This document shows positions 21,803 through 32,672 of a DNA stretch of 64,000 bases, in pieces. A model generated the notes under the pieces. That model did not search any database and had not been told where the DNA came from. It saw only the letters and a list, made by a program, of their open reading frames with translations. This DNA comes from Ahaetulla prasina. Its lineage: Eukaryota; Chordata; Lepidosauria; Squamata; Colubridae. A program made the position numbers and the translations under genes. Numbering within the stretch: position 1 is the first letter of the stretch; the number at the start of each line of letters is the position of its first letter. The stretch spans positions 131,958,580 through 132,022,579 of the forward strand of contig NC_080542.1 in NCBI RefSeq assembly GCF_028640845.1, read 5' to 3'.

Positions 21803-22735
21803 ACAGAATAGAATAGAATTTTGCATTGGTCAAATGTGATTGGACACACAAGGAATTTGTCTTGGTGCATATGCTCTCAGTGTACATAAAAGAAAAAATA
21901 CCTTCATCAAGAATCATAAGGTACATCTATTGCAATGTCCTTCCTGTTAAAGACTACTTCAGCTTCAATCACAATAATACAAGAGCACACAATAGATTTA
22001 AGCTTAATATTAACTGCTCCAATCTTGATTGCAGAAGATATGACTTTTGTAACAGAGTTGTTAACACTTGGAACACACTACCTGACTCTGTGGTCTCTTC
22101 TCAAACTCCCAAAAGCTTTAACCAAAAACTGTCTACCATTGACCTCACCCCATTCCTAAAAGGATTATAAGGGGCGTGCATAAGTGCACAAAAGTGCCTA
22201 CCGTTCCTGTCCTATTGTTTCCTTTCATTGGATGTGCTTGTATATAATGTTGTGACAAAATAAAATAAAAAAAAACACTTAATGATAGTTATAGGGTACA
22301 TATAAACCATCAGGAAACAATCAAGTCAATATAAATCATAAGGATACAAGCAACAAAGTTACAGTCATAAGTGGGAGGAGATGGGTGATGGAATGATGAG
22401 AAGATTAATAGTAGTGCAGACTTAGTAAATAGTTTGAGAGTGTTGAGGGAATTATTTGTTTAGCAGAGTGATGGCCTTTGGGAAAAAACTGTTCTTGTGT
22501 CTAGTTGTTCTGATGTGGAGTGCTCTATAGCATCGTTTTGAGGGTAGGAGTTGAAACAGTTTATGTCCAGGATGTGAGGGATCTGTAAATATTTTCATGG
22601 CCCTCTTTTTGACTCATGCAGTATACAGGTCCTCAATGGAAGGCAGGTTGGTAGTAACTGTTTTTTCTGTAGTTCTAATTATCCTCTAAGTCTGTGTCTG
22701 TCTTTTTGGGTTGCAGAACCAAACCAGACAGTTAT
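21803..22735 (-). mobile_element. LINE family T 3' end, inverted and split
   Basis: The reverse-complement tail (GGCCAATAAAGAATTC type) is at 21803-21860 with AGAATAGAATAGAA. The UTR/coding end resumes at 22276-22735, where the minus strand encodes a degenerate SSKRRYRAL...RHKNSFFPKAI-type end. A plus-strand LINE (21922-22275) is inserted into it. Confidence 0.65.
21922..22275 (+). mobile_element. LINE family R 3' end (CR1/Rex-like)
   Basis: The C-terminal frame (CNVLPVKDYFSFNHNNTRAH, NTWNTLPDSVV) stops at 22170. It is followed by a UTR with GGGGCGTGCATAAGTGCACA and an end TGTTGTGACAAAATAAAATA. It is truncated 5' and inserted in family T in the opposite orientation. Confidence 0.75.
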
Positions 22736-22769
22736 AGAGGGGCTATAGAGATAAACCAACAGTTATAGA

Positions 22770-24265
22770 GGTGATATAGAAATATACCAACAATATATAG
22801 ACCAATCTCCCTATGCTGCGTCGCCTGCAAAGTAATGGAATCTATCATCAACCAATCCATTATCTTCCACTTAGAAATACACAACCTACTCTCTAATAAA
22901 CAATTTGGTTTCAGAAAAAAATTATCATGCAACTTACAACTTCTCCACTGTAAAAATTTATGGACTACAAATCTTGATCTAGGCAAAACAATTAATGCAA
23001 TCTACATAGATTTCTGCAAAGCTTTTAACTCAGTAGTACATGATAAACTTCTCCTAAAATTAAAATCCTATGGGATTTCAGGACCCCTACACAATTGGAT
23101 ATCTGCTTTTCTGTCTAACAGACAACAAGTGGTTAAAATTGGTAATGTTCTATCAAATCCTGTTCCTGTCAAGAGTGGCGTTCCTCAAGGTAGCGTTCTT
23201 GGACCAACTCTCTTTATCCTATACATAAATGATCTTTGTGACCATATCTCAAGTAACTGTGTTCTCTTTGCTGACGATGTCAACACCACCGACAATACAT
23301 CTACCATTCAAAAAGATCTTGATCATCTAACCACTTGGTCTAAAATTTGGCAACTACAAATCTCAACCAGCAAATGCTCAGTCTTACATATAGGAAAAAA
23401 GAACCCAAACACTAAGTACATGCTTGATGGACATTACCTTACAGATGACCCCCACTCTATCAAAGACCTGGGAGTTTTCATATCTAACGATCTAAGTGCC
23501 AAAGCCCATTGCAACTACATAGCAGAAAAGACTCTGTTAACCTAATCTTACGTATCTTCTTTTCCAAAAACACCACACTACTGACCAGAGCATATAAAAC
23601 TTTTGCTAGGCCAATTCTTGATTACAACTCGCCTGTCTGGAACCCATACCACATTTCTGACATCAATACAGTTGAGCGTGTCCAGAGGTATTTTACGAGA
23701 AGAGTTCTCCACTCTTCCATAACCAACAAAATACCTTATCCCACCAGACTTGAAATCCTGGGTTTAGAAAACTTGGAACTCCGTCGACTTCGACAGGACC
23801 TGGGTTTAGCTCATAGAATAATCTATTGTAATGTCCTTCCTGTTAAAGACTACTTCAGTTTCAACTGGAATAATACAAGAGCTACCAATATATTTAAACT
23901 TAATGTCAACCACTCCAATTTGGATTGCCGAAAATATGACTTCTGTAACAGAATTATCTGTGCTTGGAATGCATTACCTGACTCTGTGGTCTTTTCTCAT
24001 AACCCCAAAAGCTTTAACCAAAATCTATTGACCTCACCCCATTCCTAAGAGGACCTTAAGGGGCATGCATAAGAGCACAAACGTGCCTACCATTCCTGTC
24101 CTATTTTTCTTTTCCTATATATATATATATATATATATATGCTTAAACTTCCTTGTTTCTCCTCATATATATGTTTATATATTATATAATCTTTTTGTGT
24201 GATGCTTGTGTATATTGTTATGACAAAATTAAATAAATAAAAATAAAATAAATAAATAAATATGA
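22770..24265 (+). pseudogene. LINE family R, RT and C-terminus, one frameshift
   Basis: Frame 22835-23545 contains the RT core: IDFCKAFNSVVHDKLL (~58-73), SGVPQGSVLGPTLF (~114-127) and LFADDVNTTDN (~144-154). Frame 23509-24048 continues with RPILDYNSPVWNP, VQRYFTRRVLHSS and AWNALPDSVV. The two overlap by ~37 bases and one indel near 23520 separates them. There is no endonuclease. The 3' UTR ends in (TA)n at 24117-24142 and an AAAT tail. It is a CR1-group LINE, Rex-Babar-like by memory only. Confidence 0.8.
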
Positions 24266-24329
24266 TTTTATACTAGTTTTCTCTTAAGTTATGACAACTT
24301 TAATACCAGTTACCCACATTCTTTCCCAA

Positions 24330-24785
24330 GTTCTTTCCCACCTGCTGCTACCGGTGGCCTCCCATCGACCAGTGCGCTCCCAGGGGGGAGGGTCTCCTCA
24401 GGGTGCCGTCGGCCAGACAATGTCGACTGGCGACCCCCAGAGGGAGGGCCTTCTCTGTGGGGGCCCCAGCCCTCTGGAACGAGCGACCTCCAGGATGCGC
24501 CAACTCCCTGACCTCCGGACCTTCCGACGCGAGCTGAAGATTCTTTTATTCCATCGCACATGACTGGCCTAATAGTTTTTAACGGTTTTTTTATTAGTTT
24601 TTAAAATTTTCAGCCAATTTTGAACCAGTCTTTTAAATCTGTTTTTTAATTTTTGTATCTGTTGTTTTTATCAGGCTGTAAACCGCCCCGAATCCTTTGG
24701 GAGAAGGGTGGTATAGAAATTGAAATAATAAATAAATAAATGAATGAATGAATGACTAAATAAATAAATAAATAAATAAATAAAG
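24330..24785 (+). mobile_element. L2-like LINE 3' end
   Basis: The degenerate C-terminus of pol (GDPQREGLLCGGPSPLERAT, LRTFRRELKILLFHRT) is followed by a UTR ending in the CCGCCC...GGGTGG hairpin and AAAT/AATG repeats. The opposite-strand frame is a shadow. Confidence 0.8.
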
Positions 24786-25019
24786 TATCCATCTATGTTA
24801 TATCCAAAAGGAATAGCCCATTTTTATCATGCAATCTTTAACTTCTTCCTCTTCTGTTTTAAATCTTAATAAAAGCCTATAGATTTTTACTCTTCCATGT
24901 TTTTATTTGTATTTGAACTATAAACATAATTCCATTTCAAATTATTTTTTGTTTGTTCTACAATTACAACTATCTTTTAGTTCATATTACATCTTTCCTT
25001 TTAGTAAGCATATTAAAAC

Positions 25020-25156
25020 CAGTGGTGGAATTCAAGTGATTTAACAACCGGTTCTCTGCCCTAATGATTTCTTCTAACAACCAGTTTGCCAAACTGCTCA
25101 GAAAGTTAACAACCGGTTCTCCCGAAGTGGTGTGAACTGGCTGAATCCCACCACTG
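25020..25156. mobile_element. hAT-type MITE, 137 bp, perfect TSD
   Basis: The ends CAGTGGTGGAATTCA and TGAATCCCACCACTG are perfect inverted repeats. They are flanked by ATTAAAAC on both sides (25012-25019 and 25157-25164). Two internal AACAACCGGTTCTC phrases form a tandem repeat. It is the cleanest MITE copy in the window and is inserted in the L1. Confidence 0.95.
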
Positions 25157-25240
25157 ATTAAAACCATTGTAAACTATATACTTCTGCAGTCAGTTGTTTT
25201 CTTAATCTCATCTTAAATTCACCATATTCCTATACTTTTT

Positions 25241-25567
25241 TTTTCGGAGTGGGATCAGGGTGACTGAATGGAGCTCAGCATTTACTGTCTGGATCTCCTT
25301 CCTGGTGCCTATGCAGAGTTCCCAGCAGATATTTTCTCTTTGTACCCTAGGAAAGAAACTCTCTCAACCTTCTGAGTGGGAGACCATCATCTTCTTCTCT
25401 AGGCCATTAAGCCACTCATCCATCTTCCTATATTAATACGTCTCTATATATTATCCTTTTCTCCCCAAGTGATGTTTTGAAATGTAAATCTATAAATGTT
25501 GATTTTCTAAAAGGTTCAGGTTAGTCCAGAATAAAAATCCTATTTACCCTAAAAGCAAAGAAAGTTA
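25241..25567. other. No recognised feature
   Basis: Starts with a T-run and TCGGAGTGGGATCAGGG. It has a repeat-like feel but I find no second copy or coding in the window. Confidence 0.45.
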
Positions 25568-25569
25568 TA

Positions 25570-25929
25570 CAGGTAGTCCTCAGTTTATGACCACAATTGA
25601 GCCCAAAATTTCTGTTGTTAAGTGGGACATTTGTTAAGTGATTTTGCCCCATTTTACAAACTTTCTTGACACAGTTGTTAAGTGAATCACTGCAGGCATT
25701 AAATTAGTAATACAATTGTTAAGTGAATCTGCTTCCCCATTGACTTTGCTTGTCAGAAGTTTGCAAAAGATGATCTCATGACCCCAGGACGCTGCAACCA
25801 TCATAAATATGAATCAGTTGCCAAGAGTCCAAATTTTGATCAAATGACCCTGGGTCATAAGTCACTTTTTTCAGTGACATTGTAATTTCTAAAAGTCACT
25901 AAATGAATGTTGTAACCTAGGACTACCTG
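25570..25929. mobile_element. Family E reference copy, 360 bp, TA-flanked
   Basis: The terminal CAGGTAGTCC is inverted as GGACTACCTG, and TA flanks each side (25568-25569 and 25930-25931). The interior is built of TTGTTAAGTGAATC-type repeats and AAAAGTCACTAAATG. No ORF. A TA duplication with short TIRs is what a non-autonomous Tc1/mariner-type element would leave, though TA could also belong to the TIR. Confidence 0.7.
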
Positions 25930-26181
25930 TACTATTTATAGTGCAATGCAGTTTGTATTGTTGAGGTTTGCTTATGGTACTAATAATCAACTTGAGAGTC
26001 ATACAATCTTCCAAAATCTTAGATGTAGCTCCAAGATCTTTCTTGAATTACCATTGTACTATATTTTTAATGTTATGAAACAGGAGCTTTGATTTCAATG
26101 GTATGTGCACTTTTTGATTTCTTTAAATATATGTTTGGTCCTACCATCAGCCATTTCTTTGTGCCAGTCATGCCTTGGTTT

Positions 26182-26359
26182 TGTAACATGTGTACCATTG
26201 ACCCAGGCCCTAGTAGGTAGTAGGAAACTCAGTCAGTGTAAAAATAAACAAACTTTATTTGAACAGCTGAGAATTGCTTCATTCTCAGCATAGTTCAACT
26301 AAATTAAAGCAAATTCCTCTCAACACAAATTCCTTAGTCCTATCACCAACCTAGAGGGA
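26182..26359 (-). mobile_element. Possible 3' part of an interrupted LTR
   Basis: The reverse complement contains AATAAAGTTTGTTTATTTTT as a possible polyadenylation signal and reads on to CAATGGTACACATGTTACA, a plausible ...CA end. It would be the continuation of the LTR whose 5' part lies at 26922-27368, split by the L2-like insertion. Weakly supported, with no target duplication seen. Confidence 0.3.
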
Positions 26360-26915
26360 ACACCACGATGCTCCCATGTAACACCTCTCCTGCGCAACCT
26401 GCACTGGCTGCCGGTGGTCTTCTGGATGCAATTCAAGGTGTTGGTTATCACCTTTAAAGCGCTCCATGGCACAGGACCGGGTTACTTACGGGACCGCCTA
26501 CTGCCACAAATAGCCTCCCATTGACCTGTGCGCTCCCCTCCTCAGGGTGCCGTCAGTCAAACAATGCCGACTGGCGGCCCCCAGGGGGAGGGCCTTCTTT
26601 GTAGGGGCTCCTGCCCTTTGGAATGAGCTGCCTCTGGGGTTGCGTCAACTCCCCGACCTCCGGACCTTCAAACGCGAGCTCAAGATCTTTTTATTCCATC
26701 GTGCAGGGCTAGCCTAACGAAATTTTAATGGGGTTTTTTATGAGGGTTTACGTTAGTTTTAATCTTATTTGGCCAAATTTTAGAATCAGTTTTTTAATAT
26801 GTTTTTAATTTTTGTTTATGTCTATGTTATTTTTATTTTGGCTGTTAACCGCCCTGAGTCCTTCGGGAGAAGGGCGGTATAAAAATTGAATAAATAAATA
26901 AATAAATAAATAAAA
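26360..26915 (+). mobile_element. L2-like LINE 3' end
   Basis: The C-terminal coding relic reads LRNLHWLPVVFWMQFKVLVI, ALHGTGPGYLRDRL and a stop-interrupted GLPLGLRQLPDLRTF-type end. The UTR ends at CCGCCCTGAGTCCTTCGGGA with an AAAT tail at 26890-26915. It shares its 3' end with the copies at 24330 and 29592. Confidence 0.85.
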
Positions 26916-26921
26916 ACCTTG

Positions 26922-27368
26922 GTCCAATTAGGCAAACTGCCAAAGGCCTTTCTTGGCACAAGTTCAGAAGACACCGATACAAAATAAATGCAAGAAGATA
27001 AAGCTATCCATATTGTTTTCTGGCAAAGCTCAAACGCTGTTGCTGGTATTTTAAGCCTTATGGGAGAGGCCAATCATCTCTTGGCCCTACTTCTGAGTCT
27101 TCCTCTTTGCTTGAGATGCTCTTGCCTTCTGGCAGCTCTTCTCATGCATGCATTAGGAACAAGTTCCTCCTGTGCCTCACTACCATCAGTCTCTGGAGGC
27201 TCTAGAGTCCACACCTCACTTCCCAATGGCTCTGGCCTCACCTCCGCCTCCAAAGCAGAGCCCTCATCCAGGCCTTCCCCAGCCTCCAGGACTGGCTTAT
27301 GCTCTTCCTCAGCCTCATTGCTGTCTGAATCCATTGCCAGCTCCGCAGGCTGCTGGCGGACCACAACA
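26922..27368 (-). mobile_element. LTR-like block, 5' end TGTTGTGGTCC
   Basis: On the minus strand it starts TGTTGTGGTCCGCC, like the solo LTR at 7990-8515 (TGTTGTGCCTCGTCC). It has a long acidic open frame (96 codons, 27364-27074) similar in style to the frame in that LTR, then a TATA-like TTAAAATACC near 27050. The other end is uncertain because an L2-like LINE interrupts it. Confidence 0.45.
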
Positions 27369-27536
27369 CCATGCTCTCAAAAATGAGATTCCAAAGTCAA
27401 CCATCCATGAAAAGTTTCAGCATGATGTTATATCAGGAATATTCCTTAGTAGTATTAGTCTTCATTAGCCATTCTGCCTTCTTGTAGAGCTCTGACAAAA
27501 TAGTTAGCAGTTCTTATGCAAAGAACTTATTTCAGG

Positions 27537-27585
27537 GTTCGGAAAAATATAAGACAGGGTCCTATTTTCAGGGAAACATGGTATG
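27537..27585. mobile_element. Short MITE relative of 18719-18850
   Basis: TTCGGAAAAATATAAGACAG and CCTATTTTCAGGGAAACATG match the two ends of the larger element with the middle deleted. Confidence 0.5.
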
Positions 27586-28135
27586 TAAATCAATAATTTT
27601 GAAAATGTTGCCTTCAGGGAATGTTTTCAGAGACGCTGCCCAGAAGAACCTTAATTTCCCATCAAAAATATAGATCTGGGTCCTTAATCCCTCTTCATCG
27701 CTAAAAGAAAAAGTTGCTATGTTGCATGGCATGCCAGTTGCAAAACATCTGATATTCTAGCTCCAAATATCCATATTCTCATTATTACAATATGCAAAAA
27801 GTGTGGCTTTCACTAGCATAGTTAAAGATTACAATCAATGGAGAATGTAGCTATTAAGCAGACAGTCGATATAAAGCAGCGGTCATCAACTGGTGGTCTG
27901 TGGACCATTAGTGGTCCGTGAGAAAATTTTGGTGGTCTGCAGAAAAATTATTTGCATTTTTTATATTGCACTAAATCAGGGGTCCTCAGACTACAGCCCC
28001 TGGGCTGGATACGTGCAATGAATGTTTGTGTTGCTGCAGAATCTCTTCCTTCAGGGTCTTTTTGTATGGGTCAGAGGGGGGGGGAGAAATTCTGACTTGG
28101 GATCTGCTTTGACCTCCTGGTGCAGGGCTTTGGGT

Positions 28136-28318
28136 GAAGACCTTTATAAGGTCGGTAAAATGAGGACCCAGATTGTTGGGGGGGGGGGCAATACAAGTTG
28201 ACTTTGTATATAATATACAAATGGATGAGACTATTGCCTTACACAATGTAAGCCGCCCTGAGTCTTTGGAGAAGGGCGGGATATAAATTCAAATAAAAAA
28301 AAATATTAAAAAAAAAAA
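28136..28318 (+). mobile_element. SINE family B, 5'-truncated
   Basis: TAAAATGAGGACCCAGATTG, GTATATAATATACAAATGGA and GTAAGCCGCCCTGAGTCTTT run into GAAGGGCGGGATATAAATTC and an A-rich tail. It is inserted within the hAT element. Confidence 0.85.
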
Positions 28319-28319
28319 G

Positions 28320-28560
28320 ACTGGAGGGAAGTGCTGTTGGCCGGAGGACCTCATTCCAGTGGGACTGCATCATGGCCTGGAACTGGCTGACCATCTCAGC
28401 CCGCTGAGCCTGCAGGCACTTGTACCTGGCCGTGCACTCCCTCTGCTTGGAAAGCCTATGCTCGTAGTCTTAAGTGAGGTGCTTCTGCTAAGCCTCCTTC
28501 TCAGTCAGATCCAATTTGAACTGAGCTGTTTTGCCAAGTCTTTCTTGTGGTGGCTGCTTT
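28320..28560 (-). pseudogene. Coding-like coiled-coil fragment captured in hAT element
   Basis: The minus strand reads KTAQFKLDLTEKEA, stop, QKHLT, stop, then DYEHRLSKQRECTARYKCLQ and AQRAEMVSQFQAMMQSHWNE without indel. The composition (helical, charged, with a WNE-containing end) is that of a cellular coiled-coil protein and not of hAT, LINE or SINE proteins. Two stops show decay. I do not recognise the parent gene with certainty. It lies between the SINE and the right end of a hAT element with an intact TSD, so it probably travelled with the element. Confidence 0.5.
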
Positions 28561-28825
28561 GCTCCAACAACTGCTTCCTGTTGCGGCCCTAAGGAGCCCG
28601 GATGGGGAGGCAAGGAGTGGCTGGGTGGGGAGGGGTGAGTAGAGGCTGGCGATGCGCCCCTGGACATGAGTGACATCGAGTTGGACACATCCACCCAGTC
28701 ACATGACTACCTAGCCACACCCACCCAGCCGGCCATTAGCAGATCATATTAGTGCTCTACAGGATTTAAAATTATGAATTTAGTGGTCCCTGAGATCCAA
28801 AAAGTTGGTGACCCCTGATATAAAG

Positions 28826-29351
28826 AATCATGATATATGCAATGAGACAATAGCACTGGTTTTTAGAACACCTCTGGAATCTTCAAAATGTTTATTTTGA
28901 CCTTTGAGCATTTGTAGGGACATGGTAGACCCTCAGTGTCCATATTTCCTCTAAGAATGTTGAGATTTAGATGAAAAATGCTATGTAGGTTTTCTCAATG
29001 TGAATTTAGGCAGCTCCACCACAGAAACCCCTTTTAAAAGTGGCAATGTTGGCTTTTCAGTGCCAACATACTGTTGAATTTCCAATCTATTTAAATGAAC
29101 AATTTTAATCTTGCTGACTGATTTAGGGCTCATTGGACTATCTTGAAAACTTGTAGTTTATTATGTTTGACTTGTATTTACATTGGAATTCTATTATACT
29201 TTCTTTCAAATCACCTGGAATTGATTTATTCATTCAATCAATTGCACTGAAGGCTAGTATAAAAATATCTAGCATGAATAACAATGAATAAATGACCAAA
29301 CAAATAAATATATTCATTAATGTTGGGCATCTTTCATTAAAGTTGTATCAT
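28826..29351. other. No recognised feature
   Basis: AT-rich spacer without coding or repeat signatures. Confidence 0.5.
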
Positions 29352-29568
29352 GAGCTGTGGTGGTGCAGTGGTTAGAGTGCAGTACTTTTGCCAGCTGCCT
29401 ACAATTTGGCAGTTCAAATCTCACCAGGCTCAAGGGTGACTCAGCCTTCCATCCTTCCGAGGTGAGTAAAATTGCTGGGGGCAATATGCTGACTCTGTAA
29501 ACCCCTTAGAGAAGGCTGTAAGGCACTGTGAAGTGGTATATAAGTCTAAGTGCTATTGCTATTGCTAT
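29352..29568 (+). mobile_element. Sauria-type SINE, full length
   Basis: The head GAGCTGTGGTGGTGCAGTGG, B-box-like GTTCAAATCTC, body and intact tail GAAGTGGTATATAAGTCTAA, GTGCTATTGCTATTGC. It is the best-preserved member apart from a small deletion in the GGTAAAATGAGGACCC segment. Confidence 0.9.
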
Positions 29569-29848
29569 CCTTCAATTACTGAACATTCTTTATTTTATTA
29601 TTTATTTATTATTTAGATTTTTATACCGCCCTTCTCCCGAAGGACTCAGGGCGGTATACAGCCAGATTAAAAAACAGTACAATATACAAATTAAAACAAA
29701 AGTTAAAATAATATATTCTATAAATGGCCGAAAATTTAAAACCGTCAAATTTGACCCATAAAATTCATAAAAATACCCCAATTAAAATATTAAAATTCAA
29801 AAAGTTTAAAAAATTAAGCCAGCCCCGCTTGGATAAACAAGTGCGTTT

Positions 29849-30260
29849 TCAATTCACAGCGAAAGATCCGAAGGTCAGGTAATTGACGCAAACCAGGGGG
29901 AAATTTGTTCCAGAGGGTAGGTGCTCCAACAGAGAAGCGTGAGTGACCGTGCATAAGGCATCCCGGTCAAGGAAGGGGCGTAACTGGCGAACCAGGTGGA
30001 CCTGGTAAAAAGCTCTCCTGGAGACGGCCACCAAATGGTCTTCAAACGACAGCCGTCCATCCAGGAGAATGCCCAAGTTGCGTACCCTTTCTGTTGGGGC
30101 CAATGACTCGCTCCCAACAGTCAGCTGCAGTTGCAGCTGACTGTACCGGGGTGCCAGCATCCACAGCCACTCTGTCTTGGAGGGATTGAGCTTGAGTCTG
30201 TTTCTCGCCATCCAGACCCGTACAGCTTCTAGACACCGGGATAGCACTTCGACAGCTTCG
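29849..30260 (-). pseudogene. L2-like LINE RT thumb and C-terminal region
   Basis: Starting just after the position of the YADD box (TQLYFSTLGHPNEAVEVLSR), the frame reads WMARNRLKLNPSKTEWLWML, ERVRNLGILLDGRLSFEDHL and FYQVHLVRQLRPFLDRDAL. A frameshift near 29945 breaks the C-terminal tail, whose remnant is PPGLRQLPDLRIFRCELKTH. The WM..N.LKLNP.KTE motif is diagnostic of L2/CR1-group RTs. Confidence 0.85.
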
Positions 30261-30459
30261 TTGGGGTGGCCCAGGGTGGAAAAGTACAGCTGAGTGTACT
30301 TGATTTTAGCCTTTGTTTGAGTTTTAAAAAAGGGGAGAAAAGCCTGTTACTGGTAGAATGGCTTTAATTCTACAAATAACAGAAATGGTCTAGGAAGATT
30401 GAATGAAATGGTATATGGGGTATGTGAACTGGGTTATCAAATGTTTTGGCATTATTATA

Positions 30460-31179
30460 TTATATAATTCCCTGGAGCCAGCCTCGTGTCACTTCCTGAG
30501 TAGCCAGCACCAGCCAGGAAGGACACGGGTCCAGTAAACATGTGGTTGCATGTAACCTTCCCAGTAGCCTGTCCACGTCCTCGAGAGCCACAGAATCAAA
30601 CTCATCCCAAACAACATCGACAAGACGCGTCTCCATCATCTCACCTGGATCATCACAATTTTGGTCCAAACTATCCCGGAGCTGAGCGATTTTATCGTAT
30701 AGATAACCACTAAACTCCTCGGCATGTCCCTTCAAGGGGTCATCCCGCCCCTCCTCATGTAGGAGAGAGCGGGTCACCCGAAAAAGGGCAGCCGGGCGGT
30801 TATCTGCCGACGCAATGAGGGTGGAAACGTAGGAACGTTTCGCCTCCCTCAGTGCCACTAGGTAGGTCTTCGAGAAAGACCTAACTAGTGTCCGATCAGC
30901 CTCAGAATGGCTGGACCTCCAGGTACTCTCTAGGCGTCTTCTCTGGCGTTTCATCTCTCTCAGCTCCTCAGAGAACCAAGGAGCCAATTGAGATCTGCAC
31001 CGGGTCAGAGGCCGCAAAGGCATGACACGGTCCAAAGCCCTTGCCACGGCCTGTTCCCAGGCTGCAACTAGTTCTTCGGTCGTGCCGTGGGCAAGATCCT
31101 CAGGGAATGGCCCAAGCTCCGTCAGGAACCTCTCAGGGTCCATCAGGCGCCTGGGATGGAACCAATGCATTGGTTCCAT
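30460..31179 (-). pseudogene. L2-like LINE linker between endonuclease and RT
   Basis: A 239-codon open frame, arginine-rich (TRCRSQLAPWFSEELREMKR), followed by ALREAKRSYVSTLIASADNR and PAALFRVTRSLLHEE, which match the EN-RT linker of L2-group LINEs (APWF.EELR..KR..R). It ends in QEVTRGWLQGII, where the RT finger region should begin. It is the longest intact frame of the element. Confidence 0.85.
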
Positions 31180-31236
31180 CTCCCTGCGGTGGTGAGCAGT
31201 GGTCTGAAAGTCTAGGCGGAGGAGAAAATGATCTGA

Positions 31237-31855
31237 TCATGACACAGGTTCTGTCACTAAATCTCCTAATACCAGATCATTAAACCACTGTCCAGAGATA
31301 TAAATCATGTCCAGTGTGGACCCCCCAGTGTGTGTAGGGCCATCAGTTACTTGAATCAGGTCCAAGGCCGTCATGGAAGCCTGGAACTCCTGGACCACTA
31401 TTGATGACAAGCTGGCCGATGGCAAGTTGAAATCCCCCATGACCAAAGGTCTGGGAATCTCAACCGCCACTCCGGCAAGCACCTCTAGTAGCTCAGGCAG
31501 GGCTGTAGTCACGCAGCAAGGAGCCAGGTACGCGATCAACAGACCCATCTGATTCCTATGGCCCCACTTCACAAGGAGGGATTCACAACCGGCTATCTGA
31601 GGCACAGTGGACACTCTCGGCTCCAGACCTTCCCTCATCACAACCGCCACCCCTCCACCCCTACCCTGGGCCCTCAGTTGATGGAATGCTCAGAATCCGG
31701 AGGGCACAGTTCGACCAGGGGTACACCCCCTTCTGTGCCCAGCCAGGTCTCGTAATGCCCATAAAGTCCGCGGACTCCCCCTGAATAAGATCACAGATCA
31801 GGGGGGCCTTATTGACCACGGACCGGGCATTGCACAACATCAACCGGAGACCCAA
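31237..31855 (-). pseudogene. L2-like LINE APE-type endonuclease, frameshifted
   Basis: Frame 31855-31661 starts [20 protein letters not shown], the 'NaRSv.NKa' opening of APE endonucleases. Frame 31650-31237 continues with MAVVMREGL, LIAYLAPCC, RPLVMGDFNLPSASLSSIVV (the GDFN catalytic motif) and THTGGSTLDMIYI (the TLD motif). One indel near 31655 separates the frames. The enzyme nicks target DNA to prime reverse transcription. Confidence 0.85.
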
Positions 31856-32011
31856 GCTCTGAGGATCTTGACCTTGCGGGGAACGGGTAAGGACTAAGGG
31901 GCCAGAGCACGTGATCGCTTTTAAACAGCGAGCACTGCTCCCAAAAAATGATACAGCCCCTTGCTTCCGCCATATCTGCCCCTCCCACTTACCGTACAGA
32001 TGGAACGACCC

Positions 32012-32527
32012 TCAACACCTGGAACACACCCCTCCCCCCCGCCCTCGGACCAGATGAAGAAACGCCGTGAACAAACCCCAGGACTGGACATTCCCTCCCA
32101 GACGGGTTTTCCCCCCACCTGTCTCTTCCCTCCCCCCCTTTAAAAGACCTTTTTTAAAAAAACTATTTACAAATCCCCAGAGGTTCTTCTTCATCGCATG
32201 CCACCTCTCCGGGTCCCAAGACCCCTCGTTAAGGCAGGCCCTCGATAACACGGAGGGCCATTCCTGCGAGGCGGGGGAACCTCGCAATCGAAGAAGTTCA
32301 GCAGGCAAATATTTCATGCAAAGGTTATAAATAACAGCAGGAAAAAAGGGCATCCCTGGACAGTAGATGATATCGCGGCCTACGGACAAAGCCAGGACAG
32401 TCACGAACCAAGGCCAATAACGGCCGGTAAGGGGCATAATAAAGATGGAAATTCGGCTGATGGATTCTGCCCATTGATGCCACCAAAGATAAATGCAGCA
32501 AAAGTTTCGCCCACCAATGCCGTCCAA
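32012..32527 (-). other. 171-codon ORF upstream of the LINE endonuclease
   Basis: The frame contains YLPAELLRLRGSPASQEWPS and WDPERWHAMKKNLWGFVNSF, with coding-like composition, then ends in a low-complexity G-rich tail. Its place 5' of the endonuclease in the same orientation would suit an ORF1-type product or the N-terminal extension of pol. I recognise no RNA-binding domain. The hydrophobic N-terminal part may belong to another frame of the 5' UTR. Confidence 0.4.
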
Positions 32528-32672
32528 GACTAAATCTGAAGCCGTCCATAATTGATGGCGCCAGTGCCGAAAGCAGAAAAAGGGTTTCTAGCCACCGATG
32601 TCACACGATGTCATACACAGCCAGAAGTCAGCTGGAATCAGATTCCGTCTGCCAGAGCCACCTGTGTCCAAC

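Larger units (their letters stand above)
19495..25240 (-). mobile_element. L1 fragment split by at least five later insertions
   Basis: The outer element is an L1 on the minus strand. Its ORF2 pieces are LLLRFKTEEEEVKDCMIKMG (rc of ~24790-24865), KDISNQDWRCAKYEGTFYPT (rc of ~21720-21800) and IIAARVLYTQRWKNNEISTT (rc of ~21541-21605), and the A-rich 3' end is near 19495. Inserted between these pieces are a CR1 copy, two other LINE families, an L2-like tail and a MITE. The order of ORF2 pieces is colinear with L1, so this is one interrupted insertion. Confidence 0.7.
27897..28817. mobile_element. Compound hAT-type element, 921 bp, perfect TSD
   Basis: The ends CAGCGGTCATCAACTGG and AGTTGGTGACCCCTG are inverted. 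The flanks are ATATAAAG on both sides (27889-27896 and 28818-28825). Inside are a second hAT-like start (CAGGGGTCCTCAGAC, 27978), a SINE B 3' end (28136-28318), and a coding-like fragment (28320-28560, minus). The TSD has a TA centre, as in Buster-type hATs. Confidence 0.85.
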
